Origin: an uncultured Bacteroidales bacterium
GTDB lineage: Bacteria > Bacteroidota > Bacteroidia > Bacteroidales > Bacteroidaceae
NCBI GenBank assembly: GCA_902801485.1
Contig: CADCIP010000002.1
Span: 1-64,000, forward strand
Direction of reading: 5' to 3'
Length of the DNA: 64,000 nt
The position numbers were made by a program, and so were the translations under genes. Position 1 is the stretch's first letter, and every line of letters starts with the position of its first letter. The notes under the pieces were generated by a model. That model searched no databases. It had not been told where the DNA came from and saw only the letters and a list, made by a program, of their open reading frames with translations. Shown piece after piece: positions 1 to 7,516 of the stretch.

Positions 1-230
1 TTATTTTGATGCAAAAGAATAAAATTCTTTGCAAATCTGCAAACTATTTTACAATTTTGTAAAGAAATTAATATAAAAAGGGCTCTTTTTCAAAAGATAA
101 TCAACATTTTTCTGCCTTTTTCCATCTTCCTTCTTCCTTCTTTCCTCTAATCCCTTAACCATAACTGTTCCGTAGATTCGCAAATCCGTTGTTCCGTAAA
201 TCCTTTTTCGCAAGAAAAACACCCATTTTC

Positions 231-261
231 TTTGTGCGTATTAGAATAATCGTTATTTTTG
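231..261 (+). promoter_or_regulatory. Bacteroidetes-type promoter of the MNT/HEPN pair
   Basis: TTTG at 231-234 and TATTTTTG at 254-261 are 19 bases apart, which fits the Bacteroidetes TTTG/TAnnTTTG consensus. The start codon at 292 follows by 30 bases. Bases 1-230 are AT-rich and I see no gene there. Confidence 0.7.
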
Positions 262-291
262 CAAAATGATTAGACTTATTTTCAAAGCGTT

Positions 292-612
292 ATGACAGCA
301 GAAGAAGAGAAAATTATTCAGATGATCCGAGAGACAGGCCGTAAGGTTGTCCCACCAGACGGACAGGTTTGGCTCTATGGCTCCCGTGCCCGTGGCGATG
401 CCCATGAGGATTCGGACTGGGATATACTAATTCTGCTAAATAAGCCTGAGCTGGAAGCCAGTGATTATGACGTCACCTATCCTTTTCGTGAACTAGGCTG
501 GGAGATAGGTGAGGAGATTAGTCCTCATATATATACCAAAAAACAGTGGGACGAGTGGACTTTCTTACCATATAGAAAAAATGTGGAACGTGATAAATAT
601 GTATTGCAATGA
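292..612 (+). CDS. MNT-type nucleotidyltransferase (antitoxin-like)
   Basis: A 106-residue minimal nucleotidyltransferase. The signature GSRARGDAHEDSDWD at about residues 29-43 supplies the GS helix and the two metal-binding Asp residues of the Pol-beta superfamily. In characterised MNT/HEPN modules such a protein can adenylylate its HEPN partner and so silence its RNase activity; that role here is inference from family and context. The next gene overlaps its 3' end by four bases (ATGA-like), as usual for these two-gene operons. A good promoter lies upstream. The length is normal and the motif is intact, so the protein could be active even though its partner is frameshifted. Confidence 0.88.
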   Translation: MTAEEEKIIQMIRETGRKVVPPDGQVWLYGSRARGDAHEDSDWDILILLNKPELEASDYDVTYPFRELGWEIGEEISPHIYTKKQWDEWTFLPYRKNVERDKYVLQ

Positions 613-944
613 GTATGACAGATGAAGAACGTGCGACCTTGGTCACATTGGAGTTAAAGAAAGCTCATGAGACCTTTGAAGAGATAGGTATTCTAACGGC
701 AGCTAACAAATGGAGTGGTGCGGCAAATCGTCTCTATTATTCTGTTTTCCATGCCATAAGTGCCCTTCTTCTTCATGATGGCCACTCAGTGAATACTCAT
801 AATGGCTCACACGCATTTTTCCATTTACATTATATAAAAACAGGTATCCTGCCTGTCGAATATGGTCGTCTATATAATCAACTTCAGACAATGAGAGAAG
901 AGAGCGACTATAATTGTGTATATGATGTTAATCCTGACGAGTAA
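609..944 (+). CDS. HEPN domain protein, 3' end frameshifted
   Basis: HEPN-family partner of the upstream MNT gene. The conserved helix with RLYYSVFH gives the R-x6-H pair typical of HEPN RNases. The ORF stops at 942-944, but the frame starting at base 944 continues through DRIGPAHNLIEKIEEIING to a TAA at 1004-1006, and this reads as the missing last HEPN helix. The intact protein would have about 131 residues. A single-base frameshift (real inactivation, phase variation or assembly error) therefore removed the last helix. Annotate it as a probable broken gene unless reads show otherwise. Confidence 0.82.
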   Translation: MSMTDEERATLVTLELKKAHETFEEIGILTAANKWSGAANRLYYSVFHAISALLLHDGHSVNTHNGSHAFFHLHYIKTGILPVEYGRLYNQLQTMREESDYNCVYDVNPDE

Positions 945-1100
945 AGGATAGGATTGGACCAGCTCATAATTTGATTGAAAAGATAGAAGAAATAATAAAC
1001 GGTTAACAGTAAAGCGTCAACTTCAACTTAATAAAAGATGCCTATGAGCTAAATAAATAAGGTTAAGACATAAAGACAAATAGCGTCCGCTTAGATTCTT

Positions 1101-1221
1101 GTTCTTGAAAATTCGCCAAATTTAAAAAGAACCCACAAGAGTAAAAGTTCGGATGCTCACGCCTCGGCGTGGGCTTTTACTCGTATATAGTGGGTTGGGT
1201 GTTTGGCGATACCTCAAGAAC
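1101..1221 (+). ncRNA. Long nested hairpin, structured RNA candidate
   Basis: Five nested complementary pairs point to one long interrupted hairpin: 1101-1108 with 1214-1221, 1112-1120 with 1202-1209, 1130-1136 with 1190-1196, 1139-1147 with 1174-1182, and 1158-1163 with 1166-1171 around a two-base loop. A terminator-like hairpin plus T-run follows at once. The shape (long rod, internal bulges, about 120-150 nt) recalls 6S RNA, but I cannot confirm a family. It could also be a leader or attenuator for the dockerin/cohesin genes that start at 1299, since I see no clear promoter between the terminator and 1299. I also found no consensus promoter just upstream, so the strand is inferred from the T-run. 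Confidence 0.5.
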
Positions 1222-1252
1222 GTAGACGAAGTAAGTAGTCCACGTTTTTTTT
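1221..1252 (+). terminator. Intrinsic terminator after the structured RNA
   Basis: CGTAGAC (1221-1227) pairs with GTCCACG (1238-1244) with one A-C mismatch, followed by an eight-T run. Confidence 0.5.
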
Positions 1253-1298
1253 ATCTATTCAGAACGACAATAATAAACCAAACATAAACTAATTATAT

Positions 1299-1847
1299 AT
1301 GAAAACAAGATTTCTTTTGCTATTGGCAGCAATGCTGCTGAGTAGTGTAAGTGCATTTGCACAGAGTGGAACCCCATTAAAGGGAGATGTGAATGAAGAT
1401 GGTGTAGTGGACGTGGCTGATATAACAGCCATCATTGCCATTATGAAGAATGGTGGGGGAACAGGCGAAGGTACTAAGTATTATTGGTATGTAGGACAGA
1501 CAGATCCTTCAACAATGACTACTATTAGTCCTGTTGTATCTGATACAACTTCACCTGGCTGGAGATTAATTGGAACGACATTGCCAACATATAGTGCATC
1601 AAATAAGTTATATGATACTGTAGCTCGTCAAGCCGACAATTCATTTATCGTTACTGGCACATCATTAGCTACACAATGGGTCGCATTACCAGCAAATTGC
1701 TCTGCATGCGTAAGAGATGGTGCAGGAAATGATGGTACAACAGTTAATATATGCACGCAAAAATCTAATGTTACAATTGGAGGAATTACATATAAAGTAT
1801 ACGAATGGAATGGCAAAGCTAAAAAATTGGGGTATGATATTTACTAA
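1299..1847 (+). CDS. Secreted half-dockerin protein, copy 1
   Basis: A 182-residue secreted protein with a signal peptide (residues 1-21, cleavage after AFAQ or nearby), then one dockerin-type calcium loop, GDVNEDGVVDVADITAII, at about 29-46. Only one F-hand repeat is present, where classic dockerins have two. A Gly-rich linker (NGGGTGEG) leads to a C-terminal domain beginning YYWYVGQ that I do not recognise; it is rich in Ser/Thr and ends in Tyr. There is no C-terminal sorting tail. The next gene encodes a cohesin-like protein, so the pair looks like a ligand and receptor; this is inference. A second copy lies at 2547-3080 with an almost identical N-terminal half and a divergent domain. Confidence 0.75.
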   Translation: MKTRFLLLLAAMLLSSVSAFAQSGTPLKGDVNEDGVVDVADITAIIAIMKNGGGTGEGTKYYWYVGQTDPSTMTTISPVVSDTTSPGWRLIGTTLPTYSASNKLYDTVARQADNSFIVTGTSLATQWVALPANCSACVRDGAGNDGTTVNICTQKSNVTIGGITYKVYEWNGKAKKLGYDIY

Positions 1848-1911
1848 AATATCACCTATGCAAGGTTAAGTCTGAAATTATGCAGATGAAGTAACGCTTA
1901 ACAGATTTATT

Positions 1912-2463
1912 ATGATACGACGAATACTAAGCATATTAATTGCATTAACGGCGATTGTCGTTAGTGCGAACGCTCAGAGCCTCTCGGTACAGCCGATTGA
2001 GGTGCAAGTGGGCGAGCAGACGGAGGTAGTGGTGAGCCTTACAGGAGGCACATCAGCCACAGCCCTGCAATTCAATCTGAAGTTGCCCGAAGGCTTGAAC
2101 GTCAATACAAACGATGCCACTCTTGGCTCTGCCACTGACGGACATACGCTTAATGTGGAACCGCTAAACAACGGTGACTTGCTCTTTATCCTTTACAGCA
2201 TGGACCTCAAGACATTCAAGGAGGGAATACTTCTCCGCATTCCTATCAATGGGGTTCTAGACGAAGATGCCCGACTATACACTATCCGCTTTTCTTCTGC
2301 TGATGCCGTGAGCCATTCAATAGAAGATGTTGTTACAGGCATAAGTTTAACTCCCAAATCCTCTCCGATGAGAAGGGAGATATATAATGTTGCAGGACAG
2401 CTTTTGGGCAAGATGCAGAAGGGCATTAATATCAAGGAGGGAAAGAAAATCTTGGTGAAGTAA
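1912..2463 (+). CDS. Secreted cohesin-like protein with C-terminal sorting-like tail, copy 1
   Basis: 183 residues: signal peptide (1-21), then a cohesin-like beta-sandwich (about 22-120; 'VGEQTEVVVSLTGGTSATAL' and 'LQFNLKLPEG' resemble the first strands of cohesin or related carbohydrate-binding folds). The C-terminal tail begins at IYNVAGQLLGK and ends GKKILVK, like the Prevotella variant of type IX sorting domains. It lies 64 bases after the half-dockerin gene. Cohesins bind dockerins in cellulosomes, so the pair may assemble on the cell surface. Family assignment is from pattern only; an Ig-like adhesin is the main alternative. Confidence 0.65.
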   Translation: MIRRILSILIALTAIVVSANAQSLSVQPIEVQVGEQTEVVVSLTGGTSATALQFNLKLPEGLNVNTNDATLGSATDGHTLNVEPLNNGDLLFILYSMDLKTFKEGILLRIPINGVLDEDARLYTIRFSSADAVSHSIEDVVTGISLTPKSSPMRREIYNVAGQLLGKMQKGINIKEGKKILVK

Positions 2464-2546
2464 GATCAGAATGGATAATCCATACAAACAAATAATGCAA
2501 GACAAAATTTCTTATCAAATAATCAATCTTTAAATTCAGATAAACC

Positions 2547-3080
2547 GTGAAACGATTTTTTATAATTTTTGCAGCAATACTGCTAGTGAGTGTAAGTGCA
2601 TTTGCACAGAGTAAAACCCCTTTAAAGGGTGATGTGAATGAAGATGGTGTAGTGGACGTGGCCGACATAACTGCCATTATCGCCATTATGAAGAATGGTG
2701 GAGGAACAGGCGAGTCAACTACTTATTATTGGTATGTAGGTCATGAAAATCCGATGAATATGACATCTATTACACCATTACCAAGTAATGATGCATCTGA
2801 AGGTGCAGGTTGGAGAACAATAGGAACAACATTACCTACATATAGTAAAACAAATCCATTATGGAATTCAAGTGATTATATTACAACGGCAACATCAAAA
2901 TCAACAATGTATGTTGCATTACCATCTGATACAATTAAATCAAGAAATGATATTACTGGTTCTGATGTAACAGGAGATGGATGGACAATTGGAACAACTA
3001 AGAAAACATTAAATGGAGTACAATATACAATTTGGACATCTATAAATAATAAAAAATCATTCTCAGAAACATTATACTAA
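2547..3080 (+). CDS. Secreted half-dockerin protein, copy 2
   Basis: 177 residues starting at GTG (2547). The signal peptide, the dockerin loop (GDVNEDGVVDVADITAII) and the NGGGTGE linker are nearly identical to the protein at 1299-1847. The rest (from YYWYVGH) shares the same framework (GWR.IGTTLPTYS..N.LW) but differs strongly and is visibly richer in A/T than its own 5' part. Like copy 1 it ends in Tyr with no sorting tail. The contrast between a conserved 5' module and a divergent, AT-rich 3' module suggests module exchange or diversifying selection. A cohesin-like gene follows 50 bases downstream. Confidence 0.75.
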   Translation: MKRFFIIFAAILLVSVSAFAQSKTPLKGDVNEDGVVDVADITAIIAIMKNGGGTGESTTYYWYVGHENPMNMTSITPLPSNDASEGAGWRTIGTTLPTYSKTNPLWNSSDYITTATSKSTMYVALPSDTIKSRNDITGSDVTGDGWTIGTTKKTLNGVQYTIWTSINNKKSFSETLY

Positions 3081-3130
3081 AATAGGTTTGGAACATTTCT
3101 TCACAAGCAACCCCTTAAAACAGAATAATC

Positions 3131-4792
3131 ATGAAACGAATACTACATATCCTACTTGCATTAACGGCGATAGTCGGTAGTGCGAGTGCCCAGAGCCTCT
3201 CGGTACAACCGATTGAGGCGCAGACGGGCGAGCAGACAGAGTTGGTGGTGAGCCTTACAGGAGGTACATCAGCCACAGCCCTGCAATTCAATTTGAAACT
3301 TCCAGAAGGAATAAGTGCTAATGCCAATAACGCCACTCTTGGTTCGGCTACAGATGGGCATACCCTTAATGTGGAACCGCTAAACAACGGTGACTTGCTC
3401 TTTATCCTCTACAGCATGGACCTCAAGACATTCAAGGACGGAGAACTTCTCCGCATCCCTGTTACGGCAGGCAACTCAGCCACAAATGCTACAGGTCAAT
3501 TATATACTGTTCGTACTGCTACAAGCGAAGCCGTAAGCCATACATGTAGCGATACACAGTTCGATGTTGTGGTAACAGAACCTGCGCCTGAAGGATTCAG
3601 TAATAACAAACTCTACACTTTGACTTGTAAGCGAGGCGGTTTGGTTCTGAATGCAGATGCAACAGGTCTGGCAGCAGGACAGACAAGAACGGATGCGCCT
3701 GAAAGCGATAAGCGCTTTGCAATCATTACTTACGAGGGAGCGCAGTACCTCTACAGTCCTGTGAACAAGCAATACCTGCTCTATGACGGTAGCTTTGTCA
3801 GTAGGTTAGGTTCACCAATCACTTTCGACGACACTCAAGCAGACGGAGAATACAAGTACATGCTCTCAACACAAAGTGAAGGCGGTGAGACTTGGTTCTT
3901 CAACAATAACGGCAATATTGTCATTAACGGATGGAGTTTTGCTGATGACGGTAACCGTTGGCTGATAGAGCCTGTTGCAGACTTCGACCCGTCGGAGGCT
4001 CTGGCATTGGCAGGTGCGCAGAATTTCACAGTAACCTATCAGGTAACATACGAGGGCAATGTGGTTGCTACGGCAACGGCAGAAGTAGCCAAAGGCAACG
4101 CCCTGCCCGCTGTCCCTGCCTCGCTGAACAACGGCTTTGTCACTCTTGCCAAATCGGGTACGCATCCTACAACGGTAACGAAGGATGTTACCGTGAACTT
4201 CACAGCCAAGTGGAACGGACCCTTCCAGTTCACGAAGACACTCAATGATGCAACATGGTACAATATGCATATCCGCAGCGGTTGGTACGTAAGCAAGCAA
4301 GCGTCCGAACCCTACTATCCTGCACAGGCAGGTGAGACGGAACGGCTTGCCCCTGCCTATGTATGGGCCTTCGGCGGAGATCCCTATCACGTGAAGGTTT
4401 ACAACCTTACGACAGGTCTGGACGAGACACTGGCCAAGGACGGAGAGAATGCCGTGATGCGCAAGGGTGACTATACGTGGGACTTGCTGCCCAACTCGGA
4501 CGGCTTTGTGCTTCGGGTAACAGGAACAGAAAACTCTTGCATCAACCAGTATGGTGGAGCAAACGGTCCCCTGAAGTTCTGGATAGACGCCAACAGCCTT
4601 ACGGATGACGGCTCAACCTTCCGCGTAGAGGATGTCACTCCGTTGATTGACGGCATCGGGACAATTCAGAATCTTAAATTCAAGATGAATAATGAGGCTG
4701 ATGCTATGTTCGACCTCAGCGGTCGCAGGATCACATCACCCATGCAGAAGGGAATTTATATAAAGAATCGCAAAAAAGTGATGGTGAAGTAG
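3131..4792 (+). CDS. Large secreted cohesin-like protein, copy 2
   Basis: 553 residues. Signal peptide (1-20); cohesin-like domain (about 21-125) closely matching the protein at 1912-2463, including 'EPLNNGDLLFILYSMDLKTF'. Then comes a region starting YTLTCKRGGLVLNADATG that looks like a ricin-type beta-trefoil or similar sugar-binding module (about 160-300), further beta-rich segments with Trp/Tyr-rich stretches, and a C-terminal sorting-like tail (MFDLSGRRI...GIYIKNRKKVMVK). Probably surface-exposed. It ends the duplicated cassette and is followed by a strong terminator. Copy 1 looks like a shortened version lacking the middle 370 residues. Confidence 0.65.
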   Translation: MKRILHILLALTAIVGSASAQSLSVQPIEAQTGEQTELVVSLTGGTSATALQFNLKLPEGISANANNATLGSATDGHTLNVEPLNNGDLLFILYSMDLKTFKDGELLRIPVTAGNSATNATGQLYTVRTATSEAVSHTCSDTQFDVVVTEPAPEGFSNNKLYTLTCKRGGLVLNADATGLAAGQTRTDAPESDKRFAIITYEGAQYLYSPVNKQYLLYDGSFVSRLGSPITFDDTQADGEYKYMLSTQSEGGETWFFNNNGNIVINGWSFADDGNRWLIEPVADFDPSEALALAGAQNFTVTYQVTYEGNVVATATAEVAKGNALPAVPASLNNGFVTLAKSGTHPTTVTKDVTVNFTAKWNGPFQFTKTLNDATWYNMHIRSGWYVSKQASEPYYPAQAGETERLAPAYVWAFGGDPYHVKVYNLTTGLDETLAKDGENAVMRKGDYTWDLLPNSDGFVLRVTGTENSCINQYGGANGPLKFWIDANSLTDDGSTFRVEDVTPLIDGIGTIQNLKFKMNNEADAMFDLSGRRITSPMQKGIYIKNRKKVMVK

Positions 4793-4817
4793 GTTTGTAA
4801 GTATTGTAAAACGAAGA

Positions 4818-4851
4818 GAGGAGTGAACGAAATGTTCACCCCTCTTTTTTT
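4818..4851 (+). terminator. Intrinsic terminator
   Basis: An 11-bp stem (GAGGAGTGAAC with GTTCACCCCTC, one mismatch), a five-base loop and a seven-T run. It closes the dockerin/cohesin cassette. Confidence 0.85.
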
Positions 4852-4867
4852 AAGGAATGGTCTCAAA

Positions 4868-4993
4868 GACTCATTCAGATAGGGTTAACGAGTTGTTAAA
4901 ATAAGGGTTTAGGGGGGTAAGGGATTATCTCAATGACTCGTTCCCCTTATCTCGACAACTCATGGAGATTATCTGGATGAAGCAAAGGTGACT
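4868..4993. repeat. Repeat module X, copy 1
   Basis: An intergenic stretch built from reiterated words such as ATTATCT, GACTCATTCAGAT and GAGTTGTT in both orientations. Its last 33 bases (4961-4993) match 6541-6573 at 32 of 33 positions. No coding potential seen. Confidence 0.7.
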
Positions 4994-5013
4994 ATGTCAA
5001 TTTTTGCAGCATA

Positions 5014-5168
5014 TTTGTGATAATTTTCTAACTTGTTTCCGAGCAAAAAGTAGCTTAAATAAAAATTTTTCTAAGTTGATTTTTCCTCTTCCTGAATAAG
5101 ATGATGTAAGATGTAAGAGGGAAGAAGGAAGATGTTTTTGGTGTGACCTATCTGACCTTTGCTTTATT
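5014..5168. repeat. Repeat module Y, copy 1 (about 150 bp direct repeat)
   Basis: It begins TTTGTGATAATTTTCTAACTTG and runs past GAGCAAAAAGTAGC. It is almost identical to 6281-6433, so the two copies bracket the first RhuM gene. Its end (TGACCTTTGCTT) is nearly the inverse of the end of module X. Confidence 0.8.
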
Positions 5169-5190
5169 TCAAAACATAATGGGCTTACCT

Positions 5191-5222
5191 TTTGGTGGGC
5201 TCATTATTTCTTTGTACCTTCG
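5191..5222 (+). promoter_or_regulatory. Promoter of the first RhuM gene
   Basis: TTTG at 5191-5194, then 20 bases, then TACCTTCG at 5215-5222 (one mismatch to TAnnTTTG). It lies just upstream of the ATG at 5241. Confidence 0.55.
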
Positions 5223-5240
5223 CAGAAAATATTGGAATAT

Positions 5241-6257
5241 ATGGCAAAAAGGAGAGAGATACGTAATAGTACTGCGGAGTTCCTGATTTTTCAGATTGAA
5301 GGAAAGGAAAAGGGTGTTGAGGTCTATTATAAGGATAAAACCATATGGTGTACCCAAAAGGCGATGGGGATGCTGTTCGATTGTTCTACTGACAATGTGG
5401 GACTCCATCTGAAGAACATCTTTGCAAGTGAGGAACTCATAAAGGATTCAGTTACCGAGAAAATCTCGGCAACTGCCTCAGACGGGAAAAACTACATGAC
5501 GCAGTTCTATAATCTTGATGCCATCATTAGCGTTGGTTATCGCGTAAACAGCGTACGTGCCACACAATTCCGCCAATGGGCCACCAGTGTATTGAGGGAA
5601 TTCGCTATTCGAGGTTATGTGTTGGATAGGAAACGAATGGAGAACGGCTCATTCCTGGATGAGGATTATTTTGAACATCTGTTGGCAGAAATCAGAGAGA
5701 TTCGTCTCTCAGAACGTCGCTTCTATCAAAAACTAACGGATATATATGCTACTGCTGTTGATTATAATAGGGATGCTCCTACAACAAGGCTCTTCTTTAA
5801 GATGATGCAGAATAAGATGCACTATGCGGTTCATAAACATACGGCAGCAGAACTAATTATGGAACGGGCTGACGCAGAACAAGAGCACATGGGACTTACC
5901 ACTTGGGAGAATGCTCCTGATGGTAAGATAGTAAAGACGGATGTATCTATAGCTAAAAACTACTTGAAAGAGGTTGAGCTTGAAGACATGGGACAGTTGG
6001 TGAATGGTGTATTGGAATTGGCAGAGCGTATGGCTAAACGCCACATACCGATGACTATGGAGGATTGGAGCAAACAGATAGATACCATCTTAGCTGCTGG
6101 TAGAAATGAGGTACTACAGACTGCCGGTTCTGTTACTGCTGAAGAGGCAAAGGAACATGCAGAAACGGAATTTGAGAAGTATCGCATTGTGCAAGACCGC
6201 CTGTTTCAGAGTGATTTTGACAAATATCTTGGTGAATTGCCATTAATAGATGACTGA
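5241..6257 (+). CDS. RhuM family protein
   Basis: 338 residues from ATG 5241. An in-frame TTG at 5232 sits closer to the promoter and is less likely. This is the RhuM family, first noted near a Salmonella pathogenicity island and common in mobile regions: an N-terminal KilA-N/ORF6N-like part with VGYRVNSVRATQFRQWA, then a helical part with VDYNRDAPTTRLFFKMMQNK that marks the family. The biochemical role is unknown. Length is full for the family. The gene is bracketed by 150-bp direct repeats, suggesting it moved in as a cassette or arose by repeat-mediated recombination. Confidence 0.87.
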   Translation: MAKRREIRNSTAEFLIFQIEGKEKGVEVYYKDKTIWCTQKAMGMLFDCSTDNVGLHLKNIFASEELIKDSVTEKISATASDGKNYMTQFYNLDAIISVGYRVNSVRATQFRQWATSVLREFAIRGYVLDRKRMENGSFLDEDYFEHLLAEIREIRLSERRFYQKLTDIYATAVDYNRDAPTTRLFFKMMQNKMHYAVHKHTAAELIMERADAEQEHMGLTTWENAPDGKIVKTDVSIAKNYLKEVELEDMGQLVNGVLELAERMAKRHIPMTMEDWSKQIDTILAAGRNEVLQTAGSVTAEEAKEHAETEFEKYRIVQDRLFQSDFDKYLGELPLIDD

Positions 6258-6280
6258 CCTTAAATTCTTTTTTCAGCTTG

Positions 6281-6433
6281 TTTGTGATAATTTTCTAACT
6301 TGATTTTGAGCAAAAAGTAGCTTAAATAAAAATTTTTCTAAGTTGATTTTTCCTCCTCCTGAATAAGATGATGTAAGATGTAAGAGGGAAGAAGGAAGAT
6401 GTTCTTGATGACCTATGTGACCTTTGCTTCATT
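6281..6433. repeat. Repeat module Y, copy 2
   Basis: Direct repeat of 5014-5168 with scattered substitutions, starting 23 bases after the stop codon of the first RhuM gene. Confidence 0.8.
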
Positions 6434-6573
6434 CCCATTATCTAAACGAGTTGTTCCAATAGGGGGAACGACTCATTCAGATAATCCCTTACCCCTATAA
6501 AGTATTATCTGAATGAGTTGTGGTGATTATTTGAGTGAAACATGGAGATTATCTGAATGAAGCAAAGGTGACT
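6434..6573. repeat. Repeat module X, copy 2
   Basis: Related to 4868-4993. It contains inverted copies of ATTATCTGAATGA, and its right end (GATGAAGCAAAGGTGAC-like) is a near inverse of the end of module Y at 6416-6430, giving a 159-bp segment with inverted ends. No ORF. Bases 6574-6703 hold short heptad-like repeats and a small hairpin but no gene. Confidence 0.65.
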
Positions 6574-6703
6574 TTGAGGTTGATAGTTGACAGTTTTTTA
6601 TAGCTGAGACGTAACATTTTTCGATTTCGTATACTATAATGATAGAAAAGTATTAACATTGAGCTATGCTCGAAGGTACTACGCTCGAAAAAGCTCAAAT
6701 ACA

Positions 6704-6735
6704 TTTGGCTTTTTGCTTACTTAATCGTACCTTTG
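6704..6735 (+). promoter_or_regulatory. Promoter of the second RhuM gene
   Basis: TTTG at 6704-6707 and TACCTTTG at 6728-6735 with a 20-base spacer: a perfect consensus. Confidence 0.75.
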
Positions 6736-6753
6736 CAAAACGAATTCGAAAGT

Positions 6754-7503
6754 ATGAAACAGAATCAGATTGTTATCTATCAGACAGAGGACGGACAAAC
6801 ACAGATTGATGTCCGTTTAGAGAATGAGACGGTGTGGCTAACTCAGACCCAGATGGCTCGACTGTTCAAGTCATCTCGTACGAACGTATTGGAACATATC
6901 CAGCATATCTACGAAGTAGAGGAACTGGAGAAAGAGGCAACATGTCGGAATTTCCGACAGGTTCGTCAGGAGGGCAAACGTATGGTTAATCGTACTATGA
7001 CGATGTACAATCTTGACATGATTATCTCCGTTGGCTATCGAGTCAATTCTAAGCGAGGCGTAAGATTCCGTCAGTGGGCAAACAAAGTGCTCAAAGACTA
7101 TCTGATAAAAGGCTACGTCGTGAACGAGCGCATCCGCAAGGAGCAACTTGGTGAACTTCGACAGTTGGTGCAAGTGGTCAATCGCGCCATCAGTAGCCAG
7201 GAGGTGGCAAAGACGGTTGAGACCCAAGACTTGCTGAATGTGGTTGTGGACTATACTTACGCCCTTGATACGCTGGACAATTACGACTACGAGCGATTGA
7301 CCATTGATAAGACTACCAAGCAGGAAAGGTTTCATGCTACTTACGATAACGCTATGGAAGAGATTGCTCGTCTGCGTGAAAAATTTGGTGGTTCAGCACT
7401 CTTTAGAATGATGAACTATGCAAATAGTGTACATCTATATTCACAATCATGTCGAATGACTTCATGTGCATCCGGAAATTTATATATAAACCATATCCGC
7501 TAA
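6754..7503 (+). CDS. RhuM-type protein, C-terminally truncated (Fic/Doc part missing)
   Basis: 249 residues from ATG 6754. The in-frame TTG at 6733 lies inside the promoter and is excluded. The N-terminal part is RhuM/ORF6N-like (VWLTQTQMARLF, VGYRVNSKRGVRFRQWAN), followed by a helical region that in full-length relatives leads through EKFGGS into a Fic/Doc domain with an HxxxDGNKR motif. Here homology stops right after FGGSALF and a non-homologous tail of about 30 residues runs to the stop. No Fic motif is present. I read this as a decayed RhuM-Fic fusion whose end was replaced by unrelated sequence before the gene at 7517. Confidence 0.75.
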   Translation: MKQNQIVIYQTEDGQTQIDVRLENETVWLTQTQMARLFKSSRTNVLEHIQHIYEVEELEKEATCRNFRQVRQEGKRMVNRTMTMYNLDMIISVGYRVNSKRGVRFRQWANKVLKDYLIKGYVVNERIRKEQLGELRQLVQVVNRAISSQEVAKTVETQDLLNVVVDYTYALDTLDNYDYERLTIDKTTKQERFHATYDNAMEEIARLREKFGGSALFRMMNYANSVHLYSQSCRMTSCASGNLYINHIR

Positions 7504-7516
7504 ATATTCAAAAACA

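Noticed and set aside
1101..1221. Direct assignment as 6S RNA (ssrS)
   Set aside because: The shape fits, but I cannot confirm the conserved central bubble or family sequence, and no promoter is visible; left as an unnamed candidate.
5232..5240. TTG start for the first RhuM gene
   Set aside because: ATG 5241 follows at once and gives a normal N-terminus; TTG is only 10 bases after the -7 element.
5014..6433. Complete insertion sequence around the first RhuM gene
   Set aside because: No transposase ORF and no clear target-site duplication; only repeats are supported.
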